A stretch of 64,000 nucleotides of DNA, taken from positions 1 to 64,000 of the forward strand of contig CANEFX010000007.1 of assembly GCA_947426945.1 (NCBI GenBank), given 5' to 3'. The DNA comes from an uncultured Bacillota bacterium. GTDB taxonomy: Bacteria; Bacillota; Clostridia; Oscillospirales; Oscillospiraceae. Shown one piece after another: positions 24,412 to 32,812 of the stretch (position 1 is its first letter; each line of letters opens with the position of its first letter). The translations under genes were made by a program, and so were the position numbers. Under the pieces are notes generated by a model. That model was not told the origin of the DNA. It worked only from the letters and a program-made list of their open reading frames with translations, and made no database searches.

Positions 24412-24624
24412 ATGGAAACCAAAACGGGAACAAAACGAAAAGCTTTCGTTGATACGGATGCCTGCGTTGCCTGCGGCTGTTGTGTGAAAGTATGTCCGCT
24501 GAACGCCATACAGATCTGGAACGGAGTCTGGGCAAAGGTTGATCGGACACGATGCGTGGGCTGTGGAAAGTGCGCGAGGGAGTGCCCCGCGACTGTCATT
24601 GAAATTCGGGAGGTGCAGGTATGA
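24412..24624 (+). CDS. Small 2[4Fe-4S] ferredoxin
   Basis: The 70-residue protein has two cluster motifs: CVACGCCVKVCPLNA and CVGCGKCARECPAT, each with the CxxCxxCxxxCP spacing. It is a soluble low-potential electron carrier. ATG 24412 follows CAGGGAGG at the right distance; a longer in-frame start lacks a ribosome site. Its last codons overlap the start of the next gene (ATGA), so it should pass electrons to or from the membrane Fe-S protein. Confidence 0.88.
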   Translation: METKTGTKRKAFVDTDACVACGCCVKVCPLNAIQIWNGVWAKVDRTRCVGCGKCARECPATVIEIREVQV

Positions 24625-25211
24625 AAAAACGCTGGTATGACTATCTCTGGATTGTTTCCCTGACCTACCTGATTCTGGGATTTTTTAATATTCTGTTTGC
24701 GTGGCTGGGTCTGCTGTGCTTCTTCATCCCGCTTGTCATTTCAATCGTCAGCGGCACGAAGGGCTACTGCAACCGGTACTGCGGCAGAGGCCAGCTTTTT
24801 GGCCTGTTGGGAGGGCGATTTGGGCTCTCCCGTAAAAAAGATATTCCAAAATGGATGAAAAGCAAGGCTTTCCGTTACGGATTTCTGATTTTCTTTTTCA
24901 TCATGTTCTTCCAAATGCTCTGGAATACGTATCTGGTCTTTGCGGAAGTACAAAATTTAAAGCAGGCAGTGACCCTGCTCTGGACTTTGAAGCTGCCCTG
25001 GAATTGGGCTTACCACGGGACGCTGTTCCATCCGGGCGTGGCGCAGTTCGCCTTTGGTTTCTACAGCGTCATGCTCACCTCCACCGTGCTTGGCCTGATT
25101 ACAATGATACTGTTCAAGCCCCGCAGCTGGTGCGTCTACTGCCCTATGGGAACGATGACTCAGCTGATTTGCAGAGCAAAAAACCGCAAGGGTAACATTG
25201 TCACAGAATAA
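24621..25211 (+). CDS. Polytopic membrane protein with Cys motifs (NapH/YccM-like)
   Basis: The 196-residue protein has about four membrane spans. CNRYCGRGQLF lies after the second and CVYCPMGTMTQLIC after the last, so Cys residues sit at conserved loops as in membrane Fe-S proteins of the NapH, MauN and YccM group. It may carry electrons between the overlapping ferredoxin and a membrane acceptor. The combination with thioredoxin and CoA-disulfide reductase next door suggests thiol redox balance. The precise role is not established. Confidence 0.7.
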   Translation: MKKRWYDYLWIVSLTYLILGFFNILFAWLGLLCFFIPLVISIVSGTKGYCNRYCGRGQLFGLLGGRFGLSRKKDIPKWMKSKAFRYGFLIFFFIMFFQMLWNTYLVFAEVQNLKQAVTLLWTLKLPWNWAYHGTLFHPGVAQFAFGFYSVMLTSTVLGLITMILFKPRSWCVYCPMGTMTQLICRAKNRKGNIVTE

Positions 25212-25264
25212 AAACCGGGTTTCGGTTATGATAAGACCACTACAACAGATAAGGAGGACAAGTG

Positions 25265-25573
25265 ATGTCTGCCATTAATATCAGAAAAGACAACTTTACC
25301 ACGGAGGTAATCCATTCGGACCGGCCCGTCCTGCTGGATTTCTGGGCCCCCTGGTGCGGCCCCTGCCGCATGGTAGGCCCTATTCTGGAAGAAATTGCGC
25401 AGGAGCGCTCTGACATTAAAGTCGGCAAAGTCAATGTGGATGAGCAGCCGGAGCTGGCCGGCCGGTTTGGGGTAATGAGTATCCCGACTATGGTGGTTAT
25501 AAAAAATGGCAAAATCGTGAATCAGGCCATGGGCGCAAGGCCGAAAAGCCAGATTCTCTCCCTTTTGCAATGA
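25265..25573 (+). CDS. trxA: Thioredoxin
   Basis: The 102-residue protein has the active site FWAPWCGPCRM (Cys31, Cys34) and the cis-Pro loop SIPTMVVIKNG. It reduces protein disulfides in the cytoplasm. ATG 25265 follows AAGGAGGAC; a GTG immediately before is also possible and adds one residue. It lies 10 bases before the CoA-disulfide reductase gene, which suggests co-expression under oxidative stress rather than the housekeeping copy. Confidence 0.95.
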   Translation: MSAINIRKDNFTTEVIHSDRPVLLDFWAPWCGPCRMVGPILEEIAQERSDIKVGKVNVDEQPELAGRFGVMSIPTMVVIKNGKIVNQAMGARPKSQILSLLQ

Positions 25574-25583
25574 GGAGGTCAAT

Positions 25584-27275
25584 ATGAAAGTAATCATTGT
25601 CGGCGGCGTGGCGGGCGGCGCTACAGCTGCGGCCCGGCTGCGCCGGCTGGACGAACAGGCCGAGATCGTGGTTTTTGAGCGGTCGGGCTATGTGTCCTAT
25701 GCCAATTGCGGCCTGCCCTACTACATCGGCGGGATTATCGAGGACCCCGAGGCGCTGACCCTCCAGACCCCGGAGAGCTTCTTTGCCCGTTTCCGGGTGG
25801 ATATGCGGGTGCGGCACGAGGTCACCGCCGTTCATCCGGAACGCAAATCCGTCTCTGTCAAAAATCTGGAGACCGGGGAGGAATTTGAGGAGTGCTACGA
25901 CAAGCTGATTCTCTCTCCCGGCGCAAAGCCAACCCAGCCTAAGCTGCCCGGCGTGGGGCTGGAGAAGCTCTTTACTCTGCGGACGGTGGAGGATACCTTC
26001 CGCATCAAGGACTATATCAATACGCACCGGCCCAGGTCCGCTGTGCTGGCCGGCGGCGGCTTCATCAGCCTGGAGCTGGCGGAGAATCTGCGGGAGCTGG
26101 GAATGGAGATCACCATTGTCCAGCGGCCCCGTCAGCTGATGAATCCCTTTGATCCGGATATGGCGGCCTTTATCCACGGCGAGGTGCGGCGGCATGGCAT
26201 CCGGCTGGCTCTGGGACACACCGTGGAGGGCTTTGCAGAGAAAGGCGGAGGCGTGGATGTGCTGCTCAAGGATGAGGCCCCTCTCCATGCCGACATGGTG
26301 GTGCTGGCCATCGGAGTTACCCCGGACGCCGCCCTGGCAAAGGAGGCGGGCCTGGAACTGGGACTCAAGGGCAGCATTGTGGTCAACGACCGGATGGAGA
26401 CCTCCGTCCCCGACATTTACGCTGTGGGCGACGCGGTGCAGGTGAAGCACTACGTTACCGGACAGGACGCGGTGATCTCCCTGGCCGGCCCGGCAAACAA
26501 ACAGGGCCGCATTGCGGCGGACAACATCTGCGGCGGGGACAGCCGGTATTCCGGCTCTCAAGGCAGCAGCGTGATCAAGGTATTTGACCTGACGGCGGCC
26601 GCCACCGGGGTCAACGAGACCAACGCCAGAAAGGCCGGGCTGGACGCGGATGCGGTGATCCTGTCGCCAATGAGCCACGCCGGCTACTATCCCGGCGGGA
26701 GACTGATGACCATGAAGGTGGTCTTTGAAAGGGGGACCTGCCGCCTGCTGGGGGCGCAGATTGTGGGGTATGAGGGGGTGGATAAGCGGATTGACGTGCT
26801 TTCCACCGCTATCCGTGCCGGGCTGACGGCCATTCAGCTGAAGGACCTGGATCTGGCCTACGCACCCCCATACTCCTCCGCCAAAGATCCGGTGAATATG
26901 GCGGGCTTTATGGTGGAAAATCTGGCCAAGGGCGTTGTGAAGCAGTGGCGTATGGAGGACTTCTCCGGTCTGCCCAGGGACGGCAGCGTGACGCTGCTGG
27001 ATGTCCGGACCCCTCAGGAGTACATGGGCGGTCATATCGAGGGCTTTCGGCTTATCCCCGTGGATGAGCTGCGGGAGCGGCTGGAAGAGCTGGAGCGGGG
27101 CAAGCCCGTCTATGTTATCTGCCAGAGCGGCCTGCGCAGCTACATCGCCTGCCGCATCCTGGCCGGAAACGGTTTTGACGCGTACAACTTCGCGGGCGGT
27201 TTCCGATACTATGACGCGGTAGCCAATGACCGCCGCCTGGTTGAGCGGTCCACAATCTGCGGCATGGACAAATAA
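25584..27275 (+). CDS. CoA-disulfide reductase fused to a rhodanese domain
   Basis: The 563-residue protein starts with the FAD-binding GGVAGGATAAARLRR and the single redox Cys of the CoADR class, in SYANCGLPYYIGG (Cys42). NAD(P)H-binding (AGGGFISLELAENL) and dimerisation regions follow. After about residue 455 comes a rhodanese domain with its catalytic Cys in VICQSGLRSYIACRI. Family members reduce CoA disulfide, CoA persulfide or polysulfide. The rhodanese domain hands over sulfane sulfur. It ends the redox operon with ferredoxin, the NapH-like protein and thioredoxin and faces a Crp/Fnr gene. Confidence 0.92.
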   Translation: MKVIIVGGVAGGATAAARLRRLDEQAEIVVFERSGYVSYANCGLPYYIGGIIEDPEALTLQTPESFFARFRVDMRVRHEVTAVHPERKSVSVKNLETGEEFEECYDKLILSPGAKPTQPKLPGVGLEKLFTLRTVEDTFRIKDYINTHRPRSAVLAGGGFISLELAENLRELGMEITIVQRPRQLMNPFDPDMAAFIHGEVRRHGIRLALGHTVEGFAEKGGGVDVLLKDEAPLHADMVVLAIGVTPDAALAKEAGLELGLKGSIVVNDRMETSVPDIYAVGDAVQVKHYVTGQDAVISLAGPANKQGRIAADNICGGDSRYSGSQGSSVIKVFDLTAAATGVNETNARKAGLDADAVILSPMSHAGYYPGGRLMTMKVVFERGTCRLLGAQIVGYEGVDKRIDVLSTAIRAGLTAIQLKDLDLAYAPPYSSAKDPVNMAGFMVENLAKGVVKQWRMEDFSGLPRDGSVTLLDVRTPQEYMGGHIEGFRLIPVDELRERLEELERGKPVYVICQSGLRSYIACRILAGNGFDAYNFAGGFRYYDAVANDRRLVERSTICGMDK

Positions 27276-27283
27276 AAAATCAA

Positions 27284-27325
27284 ACCCCTCCTCAAGCTCC
27301 GGAAGGAGACTGAGGAGGGGTGTTT
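27284..27325. terminator. Bidirectional terminator between convergent genes
   Basis: ACCCCTCCTCA pairs with TGAGGAGGGGT, followed by GTTTT on the plus strand and TTTGATTTTTT on the minus strand. It separates the CoA-disulfide reductase gene from the convergent Crp/Fnr gene. Confidence 0.85.
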
Positions 27326-27985
27326 TCAGGTATCGCTCAGGGCCGTCAGCCTGTTTTTGTCCAATAGCTCCACTGTGCCCCGGGACAGATTTACCATGCC
27401 CTCATTCTGGAGATAGCGGAGCATCCGGGTAACCACCTCCCTGTGGGTTCCCAGGTGCTTGGCAATGGCCTCATGGGTAATGGACAGCCGGTCCCCGCCC
27501 TCGATTGCGGACTCCTCCAGCAAAAAGGCGGCCACCCGTTTGTCCATGCTCTTCCACATAATCTGCTCTATGAGCCACATAACCTCCGAGAACCGGGCGG
27601 CCATGATCTCATTGGTATAGTTGGCCGCCGGAGCGGATTCCTCCATGATTTTCCGGTATGCCTCCGCGGGAATGACCCAGAGGCCGGTGTCCTTCTCCGC
27701 CTCAATGGTGATGTCAAACTGTGCGCTTCGCAGCATACAGGAGGCGGAAAACAGGCAGATATCCCGGTCAAACAGGCGATAAATCGTGACCTCCCGGCCC
27801 TCCTCCGAGAGGATATAGGCCCGAAGCTGGCCGGATTTCACCAGCAGCAGCCCGGTACAGTCCATACTGCCGTTGTGGATCACAGTTCCCTTTTTGATCT
27901 GCCGGAGGGCCAGACTGTCAAGGATGCTGTTCTGCTGGGCAGCCGACAATTTATCCCAGATGGGAAAACAGCTTTGAAACTCCAT
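27326..27985 (-). CDS. Crp/Fnr family transcriptional regulator
   Basis: The 219-residue protein has a cyclic-nucleotide-like beta-roll (KKGTVIHNGSMDCTGLLLV, GREVTIYRLFDRDICLF), a dimer helix and the Crp helix-turn-helix (SITHEAIAKHLGTHREVVTRML). Several Cys residues (CFPIW, MDCTG, DICLFSASC) could sense redox state, but there is no N-terminal FNR cluster motif. ATG 27985 is better placed behind AAGGAG than the ATG at 27991. Position between two redox gene groups suggests control of them. The ligand is unknown. Confidence 0.88.
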   Translation of the reverse strand: MEFQSCFPIWDKLSAAQQNSILDSLALRQIKKGTVIHNGSMDCTGLLLVKSGQLRAYILSEEGREVTIYRLFDRDICLFSASCMLRSAQFDITIEAEKDTGLWVIPAEAYRKIMEESAPAANYTNEIMAARFSEVMWLIEQIMWKSMDKRVAAFLLEESAIEGGDRLSITHEAIAKHLGTHREVVTRMLRYLQNEGMVNLSRGTVELLDKNRLTALSDT

Positions 27986-28052
27986 CCACATTCTCCTTGC
28001 TTATATACGCAGGAAAGGGAGGCGGCCGGCGCTGCCTCCCTTTCTAAAATAT

Positions 28053-28427
28053 TTACGCCTTCCAAAGACTATGCAGATTGCAGTAGGCGTAGACGGCCTC
28101 TACCTCGTCGCCTTCGCAGAGGGCGAAGCAGACCTCCGGCTTGTCGCCGGGATGCAGAGCCTTGCGCTGATTGCCCTGCTTGGTCTGCAAAGAGACCCAC
28201 TCAATGTAATGCTCCGGCAGCATGGGGTGGTCCACAGAGCCGATGCGCACCTTCACCATGCCGCCCTCTACCTGATATACGGGGACGTGCTTCTCCACTG
28301 CGGCGTCGGTGGTGCCGGGGATAATTTCGGTCATTTTCTGTCCGCAGCACATCACCGGGACGCCGGCGCTTTTGACCATGGCGACGATATTGCCGCAGTG
28401 CTCACAGATGTAAAATTTTTGCTCCAT
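28053..28427 (-). CDS. dfx: Desulfoferrodoxin (superoxide reductase)
   Basis: The 124-residue protein has the rubredoxin-like centre (FYICEHCGN, then VMCCGQKM) and the neelaredoxin Fe centre: EKHVPVYQ, the GSVDHPMLPEHYIEWV region with three His, and CNLHSLW with the Cys and His ligands. It reduces superoxide to peroxide using electrons from rubredoxin or a similar donor, protecting an anaerobe from air. ATG 28427 follows AGGAGGAAC. It lies upstream of, and in the same direction as, the Crp/Fnr gene, 67 bases away, so the two may be one transcript. Confidence 0.96.
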   Translation of the reverse strand: MEQKFYICEHCGNIVAMVKSAGVPVMCCGQKMTEIIPGTTDAAVEKHVPVYQVEGGMVKVRIGSVDHPMLPEHYIEWVSLQTKQGNQRKALHPGDKPEVCFALCEGDEVEAVYAYCNLHSLWKA

Positions 28428-28574
28428 TTTCAGGTTCCTCCTTATTTTATTGTAGTTTGAATTATACCATCCGGCCGGTTTCCGCTGAACGACGCCTGGT
28501 TCTCTTGATCGCACAGCGCAGCCAGAGATGGATCAATGGGGGAGATGAGGAGTGCCTTGTCGTCTGTTCCGCTG

Positions 28575-29867
28575 TTATGATTTGCTTAGCGCTGTGTCCT
28601 GGAGTCCGTCAAAGGCCGCCATACATTCCTCTATCGATGCACCGCCCAGCAGCTCCCGCACAATCAGGCAGGTGCTGCCCCACTGCTCCACATTCATCCC
28701 CGCATTGGAGCCAAGCACGTAGACGCCCGCTTCAATCCGGTCGTTAAGGGGAGTTAAGGAGGGGACGCACTCCACCGATACATTTTTAGAGGGAGAGATT
28801 ACCCGGTTCGTCTCGGAAAAGAGCTGGAGGGCCTCGTCGGAAATCATGTGATCCAAAATACGGGCCGCATTTTCCCGGTGTTCTGCGTTAATCCCCACGG
28901 CCCATCCGGTCATGGACAGCACTGGCATCTGTCCCCGGCTGCTGGGAAACCCGATGACCTGCATCTCGAAGTCAGTCTTTCCATAGGCGGTCTCCGTGTT
29001 TGCCGCCCCCCAGTAGGCCATGACAATGGGGGTCTTTCCCGCCAGAAAATCCGGCTTTTCCGCCTCAATGGCCTCGCTGACCAGGGCTTCTTGCGCATCA
29101 ATATAGCCCTGACTGATCAGTGTCTGAAGAAATTCAAATCCGGAGCGCATATAATCACTGTATTTGCGCTCTCCGCTGTTGAGGGCGGCGATCTCCGCCT
29201 GGGTGTTTCCGCCGTTGTACAGGTCGGCGTAGGCCTGGGCAAAGACAAAGGTCTCTAGCCACCAGCGGTTGGCTCCGATGGGCGTTTTGATTCCGTTCTC
29301 CTTGAACACCCGGCAGCACTCCAGAAATTCCTCCGGCGTCTCCGGCAGTGCCAGGCCATACTGCTTGAACAGATCCACGTTGACGAACAGGCCGTAGGCC
29401 ACCACCTCCTGGGGGATAGCTACCAGCTTTCCGTCTACCGTGTTGGCAATGCGGATGACCTCCCGCAGGTTCCTGGTGTTGTCCAGTCCGGACAGGTCCA
29501 TCAGCTTTCCCTCTGCGCCAAGGGTCTGGATGGTATCCGGATTGAGCAGGTAGAGGTCGTCCATGTCGCTGCGGACCCGGTCAAGGGCGACGTCGTCATA
29601 AGTTTTGTCCTTGTAGTTCTCCGCTGTATAGGTGCGGTAGGCTACCGTGACGCCCACAGCTTTCTCGGCCATTGCCACGGTCAGGTCCAGAGCGGTCCGC
29701 GCTACATTCTCCGCATTGGGATCGCTTTTTTCCATGGGACTGAACAGGTTGACCGTGGGCTTTTCCTCTTGCTCATCAGGAATCAGGTTTTTGGGGTCTT
29801 CATGGCCGCAGGCCGTCAGGGACAGGATCACGAGCGCTGTCAGGCAAGCTGAAATCCATCTCTTCAT
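28575..29867 (-). CDS. Solute-binding lipoprotein without its own transporter
   Basis: The 430-residue protein has a lipoprotein signal (LVILSLTAC) and the fold of family 1 extracellular solute-binding proteins (AIPQEVVAYGLFVNVDLFKQ, GANRWWLETF, FLAGKTPIVMAYWG, NEAARIL-like NAARILDHMISDE). It starts 7 bases after the stop of a hybrid sensor kinase, in the same operon, and no permease or ATPase is nearby. This suggests a ligand-presenting protein for the kinase sensor domain rather than transport. The ligand is probably a sugar, by family; this is inferred. The rest of 28428-28574 is an ordinary spacer. Confidence 0.88.
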   Translation of the reverse strand: MKRWISACLTALVILSLTACGHEDPKNLIPDEQEEKPTVNLFSPMEKSDPNAENVARTALDLTVAMAEKAVGVTVAYRTYTAENYKDKTYDDVALDRVRSDMDDLYLLNPDTIQTLGAEGKLMDLSGLDNTRNLREVIRIANTVDGKLVAIPQEVVAYGLFVNVDLFKQYGLALPETPEEFLECCRVFKENGIKTPIGANRWWLETFVFAQAYADLYNGGNTQAEIAALNSGERKYSDYMRSGFEFLQTLISQGYIDAQEALVSEAIEAEKPDFLAGKTPIVMAYWGAANTETAYGKTDFEMQVIGFPSSRGQMPVLSMTGWAVGINAEHRENAARILDHMISDEALQLFSETNRVISPSKNVSVECVPSLTPLNDRIEAGVYVLGSNAGMNVEQWGSTCLIVRELLGGASIEECMAAFDGLQDTALSKS

Positions 29868-29874
29868 AGATGCA

Positions 29875-32055
29875 TCATTTTTCCTTTCGTCCGCTGTGCT
29901 GCTTAATGACTTTCTTCAGCAGATCCATATTTAAAGGCTTGGGTACATGGGCGTCCATGCCGGCGTCCAGAGCCGCTTTCTCATCCTCTGCAAAGGCGTT
30001 GGCCGTCATGGCGATGATGGGTATGCGCCCCGCGTCCTCCCGGTTCAGCGCGCGAATGGCTCTTGCGGCCTCGTGGCCGTTCATCACCGGCATCTGGACG
30101 TCCATCAGGATTGCGTCAAACTCACCCGGGGAGGAGCGCTGGAAGCGCTCCACCGCCAGACGGCCGTTCTGTGCAATCTCACAGGATGCCCCTTCCATTT
30201 CCAGGAGCTCTGTCAAAATTTCCGCATTGATCTCATTATCCTCTGCGGCAAGGAAATTCATACCTGTCAGATCGGTGGATTCCTCCTGCTGCGGCTGGCG
30301 GGGCCGATCCGGCGCCTCCTCCGCCACCCGCAGCTCCAGGTCTACCCGGAAAAGGGAGCCGCGGTCTACCTCGCTGAAGACCTCGATGGTGCCGCCCATC
30401 AGCTCTACAATGCTCTTTGTGATCGCCATGCCCAGGCCGGTGCCCTGCACCTTGTTGGTGGTGCTGTTTTCCGCTCGGGTAAAGGCGTCGAAAATGGTTT
30501 CCAGATACTCCGGCGTCATGCCGTAACCGTCGTCCTCCACCTCAATCCGGATGTGTTCGTACTGATTGGAGCGCTGCTTGAGTCCGAGAATGCGGAACCA
30601 GATATTGCCGCCCTCTGGGGTATATTTTACGGCGTTGGAGAGGAGGTTAATCAGGATCTGATTAATTCGGGTTTCGTCTCCGACCAGATACTCGTGGCGG
30701 ATACCAGCCATTTCCAGGTGGAACGCCTGCCCTTTTGCCTTGGCCATGGGCTGGATAATGGCGTCTGCAGAGGAGACCACGTCATTAAGGGAAAATTTTT
30801 CAAAATTGAGTACGACCTTTCCGCTTTCGATCTTGGAAACGTCCAGAACGTCGTTGATGAGGCCAAGGAGGTGCTGTCCGGACGCCATAATCTTTCGGGT
30901 GTATTCCCGCACCTTGGCCGGGTTGTCCGCATCCTTGTCCAAAAGAGTTGTAAAGCCCAGTACCGCGTTCATGGGGGTGCGGATATCGTGGGACATGTTG
31001 GAGAGGAACATAGTCTTGGACTCGCTGGCGATCTGAGCGGCCTGGAGTGCCTGCGCCAGCTGCTGGCTGTGGAGCTTCCGCTCCGCCTCACGCTCTTTTC
31101 GCAGCTTTTCCTGCTGCCTCCAGTTCAGATAGTACAGGGCGATACACAGGAAGAAAGCCGCCAGCAGGGAAGCTACAACAATGGCGATGTTTTGGTTGAC
31201 AGTCCGGCCCTCCTGCTGGATAGCCTCCACCGGAACATAGCCCACCAGAAAAATCGTTCCGTTGTTTACCGCCCACATATAGTTGAGGGCCTGTACATCC
31301 CGGATATTGTGATAAAACAAGGCGTTTCGGCCGGAACTGAGGCAATCTTTCACCTCTGACCGGATCGCCGGGTCCTGAATGTTGTTTGCCCGGTAGAAAT
31401 CAGTCAAATTCAGGTGGCCCGCGTTTCGCTGCCCCATCCCCTTGGGCTTTAAAACAAACCGCTGGCTCTCTGCGTCCATGATATACAGGGAGGCCTGCTT
31501 GTTGTAAAATCCCTCCGGAAGAGACTGGTCAATGGCATCATATACATATTCGGCATAAAGGGTTCCAATTACTTCATCATCCCGCTCGACCGGGCATTTT
31601 ATAGTGTAGGACCATGTTCCCATATAGTTCAGATAGGATTGGGAGACCGGAAGACCGACGACTGTTCCGCCTGCGGAGAAGTCCAGGCCCTCCTCGGTGA
31701 ACCGCTCCCCGGTGTTGGAGACGCCTTCCGTTTTTCCCGAAAGAATCAGCGATATCTTGGCCATTGTCTGGTTCCGCTCATATGTGCGGATATAGTCCTC
31801 CGGATCCTCTGCCCGCGCGATTTCCTGAGCTATCAGCGTTTGGAATTCTGCCTCGCTGCGCAGAATCGCCTCAATTGTGCTTTCGATCAGATCCAGGCTC
31901 TCACTCAGGTTTTGAATGGCAGATGAGGACATTTCTCTGGTAATTTTTTGGGATACTGAAAATATGATCGTCCCAAAAAAAGAAAATATCAAAATAATGG
32001 AGAACAGCAGGAAAAATTCTCTGCGCTTTTTCTGTCTGTTTGGCGTTTCTTTCAT
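29875..32055 (-). CDS. Hybrid sensor histidine kinase/response regulator
   Basis: The roughly 726-residue protein has transmembrane helices near residues 14-34 and 285-305 around a roughly 250-residue outside sensor domain (Cache-like, inferred). HisKA with the phosphoacceptor in MSHDIRTPMNAVLGF, HATPase_c (NQILINLLSNAVKYTPEG, DDGYGMTPEYLETIF, GTGLGMAI) and a C-terminal receiver (AEDNEINAEIL, MDVQMPVMNGHEAARAIR) follow. No DNA-binding output is attached and none is adjacent. ATG 32055 follows GGGAGG; an earlier in-frame start lacks a ribosome site. It heads an operon with the solute-binding lipoprotein. Confidence 0.92.
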   Translation of the reverse strand: MKETPNRQKKRREFFLLFSIILIFSFFGTIIFSVSQKITREMSSSAIQNLSESLDLIESTIEAILRSEAEFQTLIAQEIARAEDPEDYIRTYERNQTMAKISLILSGKTEGVSNTGERFTEEGLDFSAGGTVVGLPVSQSYLNYMGTWSYTIKCPVERDDEVIGTLYAEYVYDAIDQSLPEGFYNKQASLYIMDAESQRFVLKPKGMGQRNAGHLNLTDFYRANNIQDPAIRSEVKDCLSSGRNALFYHNIRDVQALNYMWAVNNGTIFLVGYVPVEAIQQEGRTVNQNIAIVVASLLAAFFLCIALYYLNWRQQEKLRKEREAERKLHSQQLAQALQAAQIASESKTMFLSNMSHDIRTPMNAVLGFTTLLDKDADNPAKVREYTRKIMASGQHLLGLINDVLDVSKIESGKVVLNFEKFSLNDVVSSADAIIQPMAKAKGQAFHLEMAGIRHEYLVGDETRINQILINLLSNAVKYTPEGGNIWFRILGLKQRSNQYEHIRIEVEDDGYGMTPEYLETIFDAFTRAENSTTNKVQGTGLGMAITKSIVELMGGTIEVFSEVDRGSLFRVDLELRVAEEAPDRPRQPQQEESTDLTGMNFLAAEDNEINAEILTELLEMEGASCEIAQNGRLAVERFQRSSPGEFDAILMDVQMPVMNGHEAARAIRALNREDAGRIPIIAMTANAFAEDEKAALDAGMDAHVPKPLNMDLLKKVIKQHSGRKEK

Positions 32056-32220
32056 TGATAACCTCCCTTCCAACGCCCTGGAGGACGTTTGGCCTCAAAG
32101 AAGAAAATACCGTCAACCGTCGGCTGTGTAGATACATTGATCGTACCGCTGCATTACTATTATACTGTTTTTCCCGTTCCGGTGTCAATAGACGGCAAAC
32201 AGCGGGAATGTCCACAGAGA

Positions 32221-32277
32221 AGAGATATTGTTTGTGTTTCCCCCGCTGGAGGCGGGGGAAACACAAACAATATCTCT
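32221..32277. repeat. Perfect 26-bp inverted repeat with 5-base loop
   Basis: The arm AGAGATATTGTTTGTGTTTC-CCCCGC is followed by TGGAG and its exact complement. A weaker continuation of the symmetry reaches about 25 bases further on either side (GGGAATGTCC / GGACACTCCCC). It lies about 165 bases upstream of the kinase gene. There is no T-run. The rest of 32056-32367 has no gene that I can support. Confidence 0.7.
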
Positions 32278-32367
32278 GCGTTTAGGACACTCCCCAAACA
32301 GCCGGGTGGCTGAATATGCCGCTGAACGGTAAGGCGCCGGAGCGAGGGGACGGATGACAATTTTTAT

Positions 32368-32404
32368 AAAAAACCGCCGGAGCAAAGTTTGCTTTGCTCC
32401 GGCG
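32368..32404 (-). terminator. Second terminator downstream of tRNA-Ser
   Basis: CGCCGGAGCAAAG and CTTTGCTCCGGCG (32375-32387 and 32392-32404) form a 13-bp stem followed on the minus strand by GTTTTTT. It closes the module that follows the tRNA. Confidence 0.75.
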
Positions 32405-32526
32405 TGGAGTAAATGCTCAGTTTAGACGCTTCAACTTCCAAGTCCGCGCCCAAACCAACCCGCAGCCCAACGAAGCGGGTGCGGGTTGGAGAGGAGGAGC
32501 GGCGGAATGAGCGCGCTCTGACTTTT
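32405..32526 (-). ncRNA. Structured module after tRNA-Ser, related to the one after tRNA-Gly
   Basis: About 120 bases lie between two terminators downstream of tRNA-Ser. The centre folds as CCAACCCGCA (32455-32464) with TGCGGGTTGG (32480-32489), enclosing CCC-AACGAAGC-GGG. A second copy lies at 54046-54167 next to tRNA-Gly. Its outer stem has three base-pair changes that all keep pairing, and the inner part is nearly invariant. I infer a structured RNA or a structured mobile repeat, not a protein gene. Confidence 0.5.
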
Positions 32527-32564
32527 AAAAAAGTCGGAGCAAGCGATATGCAGCTTGCTCCGAC
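32527..32564 (-). terminator. Terminator directly after tRNA-Ser
   Basis: GTCGGAGCAAGC and GCTTGCTCCGAC enclose an 8-base loop, then TTTTTT on the minus strand. It begins one base after the encoded CCA of the tRNA. An almost identical terminator follows tRNA-Gly at 54168-54205. Confidence 0.88.
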
Positions 32565-32565
32565 G

Positions 32566-32655
32566 TGGCGCAGTAGGAGGGATTCGAACCCTCGAGCCCT
32601 TATCAGGCTACACGATTTCCAGTCGTGCTCGTTATGACCACTTCGATACTACTGC
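32566..32655 (-). tRNA. tRNA-Ser (anticodon GGA)
   Basis: On the minus strand the acceptor arms GCAGTAG and CTACTGC pair, with discriminator G and encoded CCA. The anticodon arm CACGACTGGAAATCGTG exposes GGA, and the T arm is GAGGGTTCGAATCCCTC. A long variable arm (about 90 bases total) marks it as a class II serine tRNA decoding UCC/UCU. Confidence 0.95.
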
Positions 32656-32766
32656 ATCGTTACATATGACTGTCCGGTCACCGAGACAGCACCATGTATT
32701 ATATCAGCTTTTTATCCATAGTCAAGCCCTTTTAGAAAAATAATCTAAAATTTTATCGGCCCGAAG

Positions 32767-32812
32767 AAGAACCGGAGCGCCCCGCCCGAAAGGGCGGGGC
32801 GCTCCGGTTCTT
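32767..32812 (-). terminator. Terminator of the glycogen operon
   Basis: A 21-bp perfect stem (AAGAACCGGAGCGCCCCGCCC and its complement) closes a GAAA tetraloop and overlaps the glgA stop codon at 32811. A T-rich stretch lies about 20 bases further on the minus strand. Confidence 0.75.

Noticed and set aside
32221-32277. Possible CRISPR repeat
   Set aside because: There is a single hairpin with no spacer-repeat series. No CRISPR array or cas gene is seen anywhere in the window.
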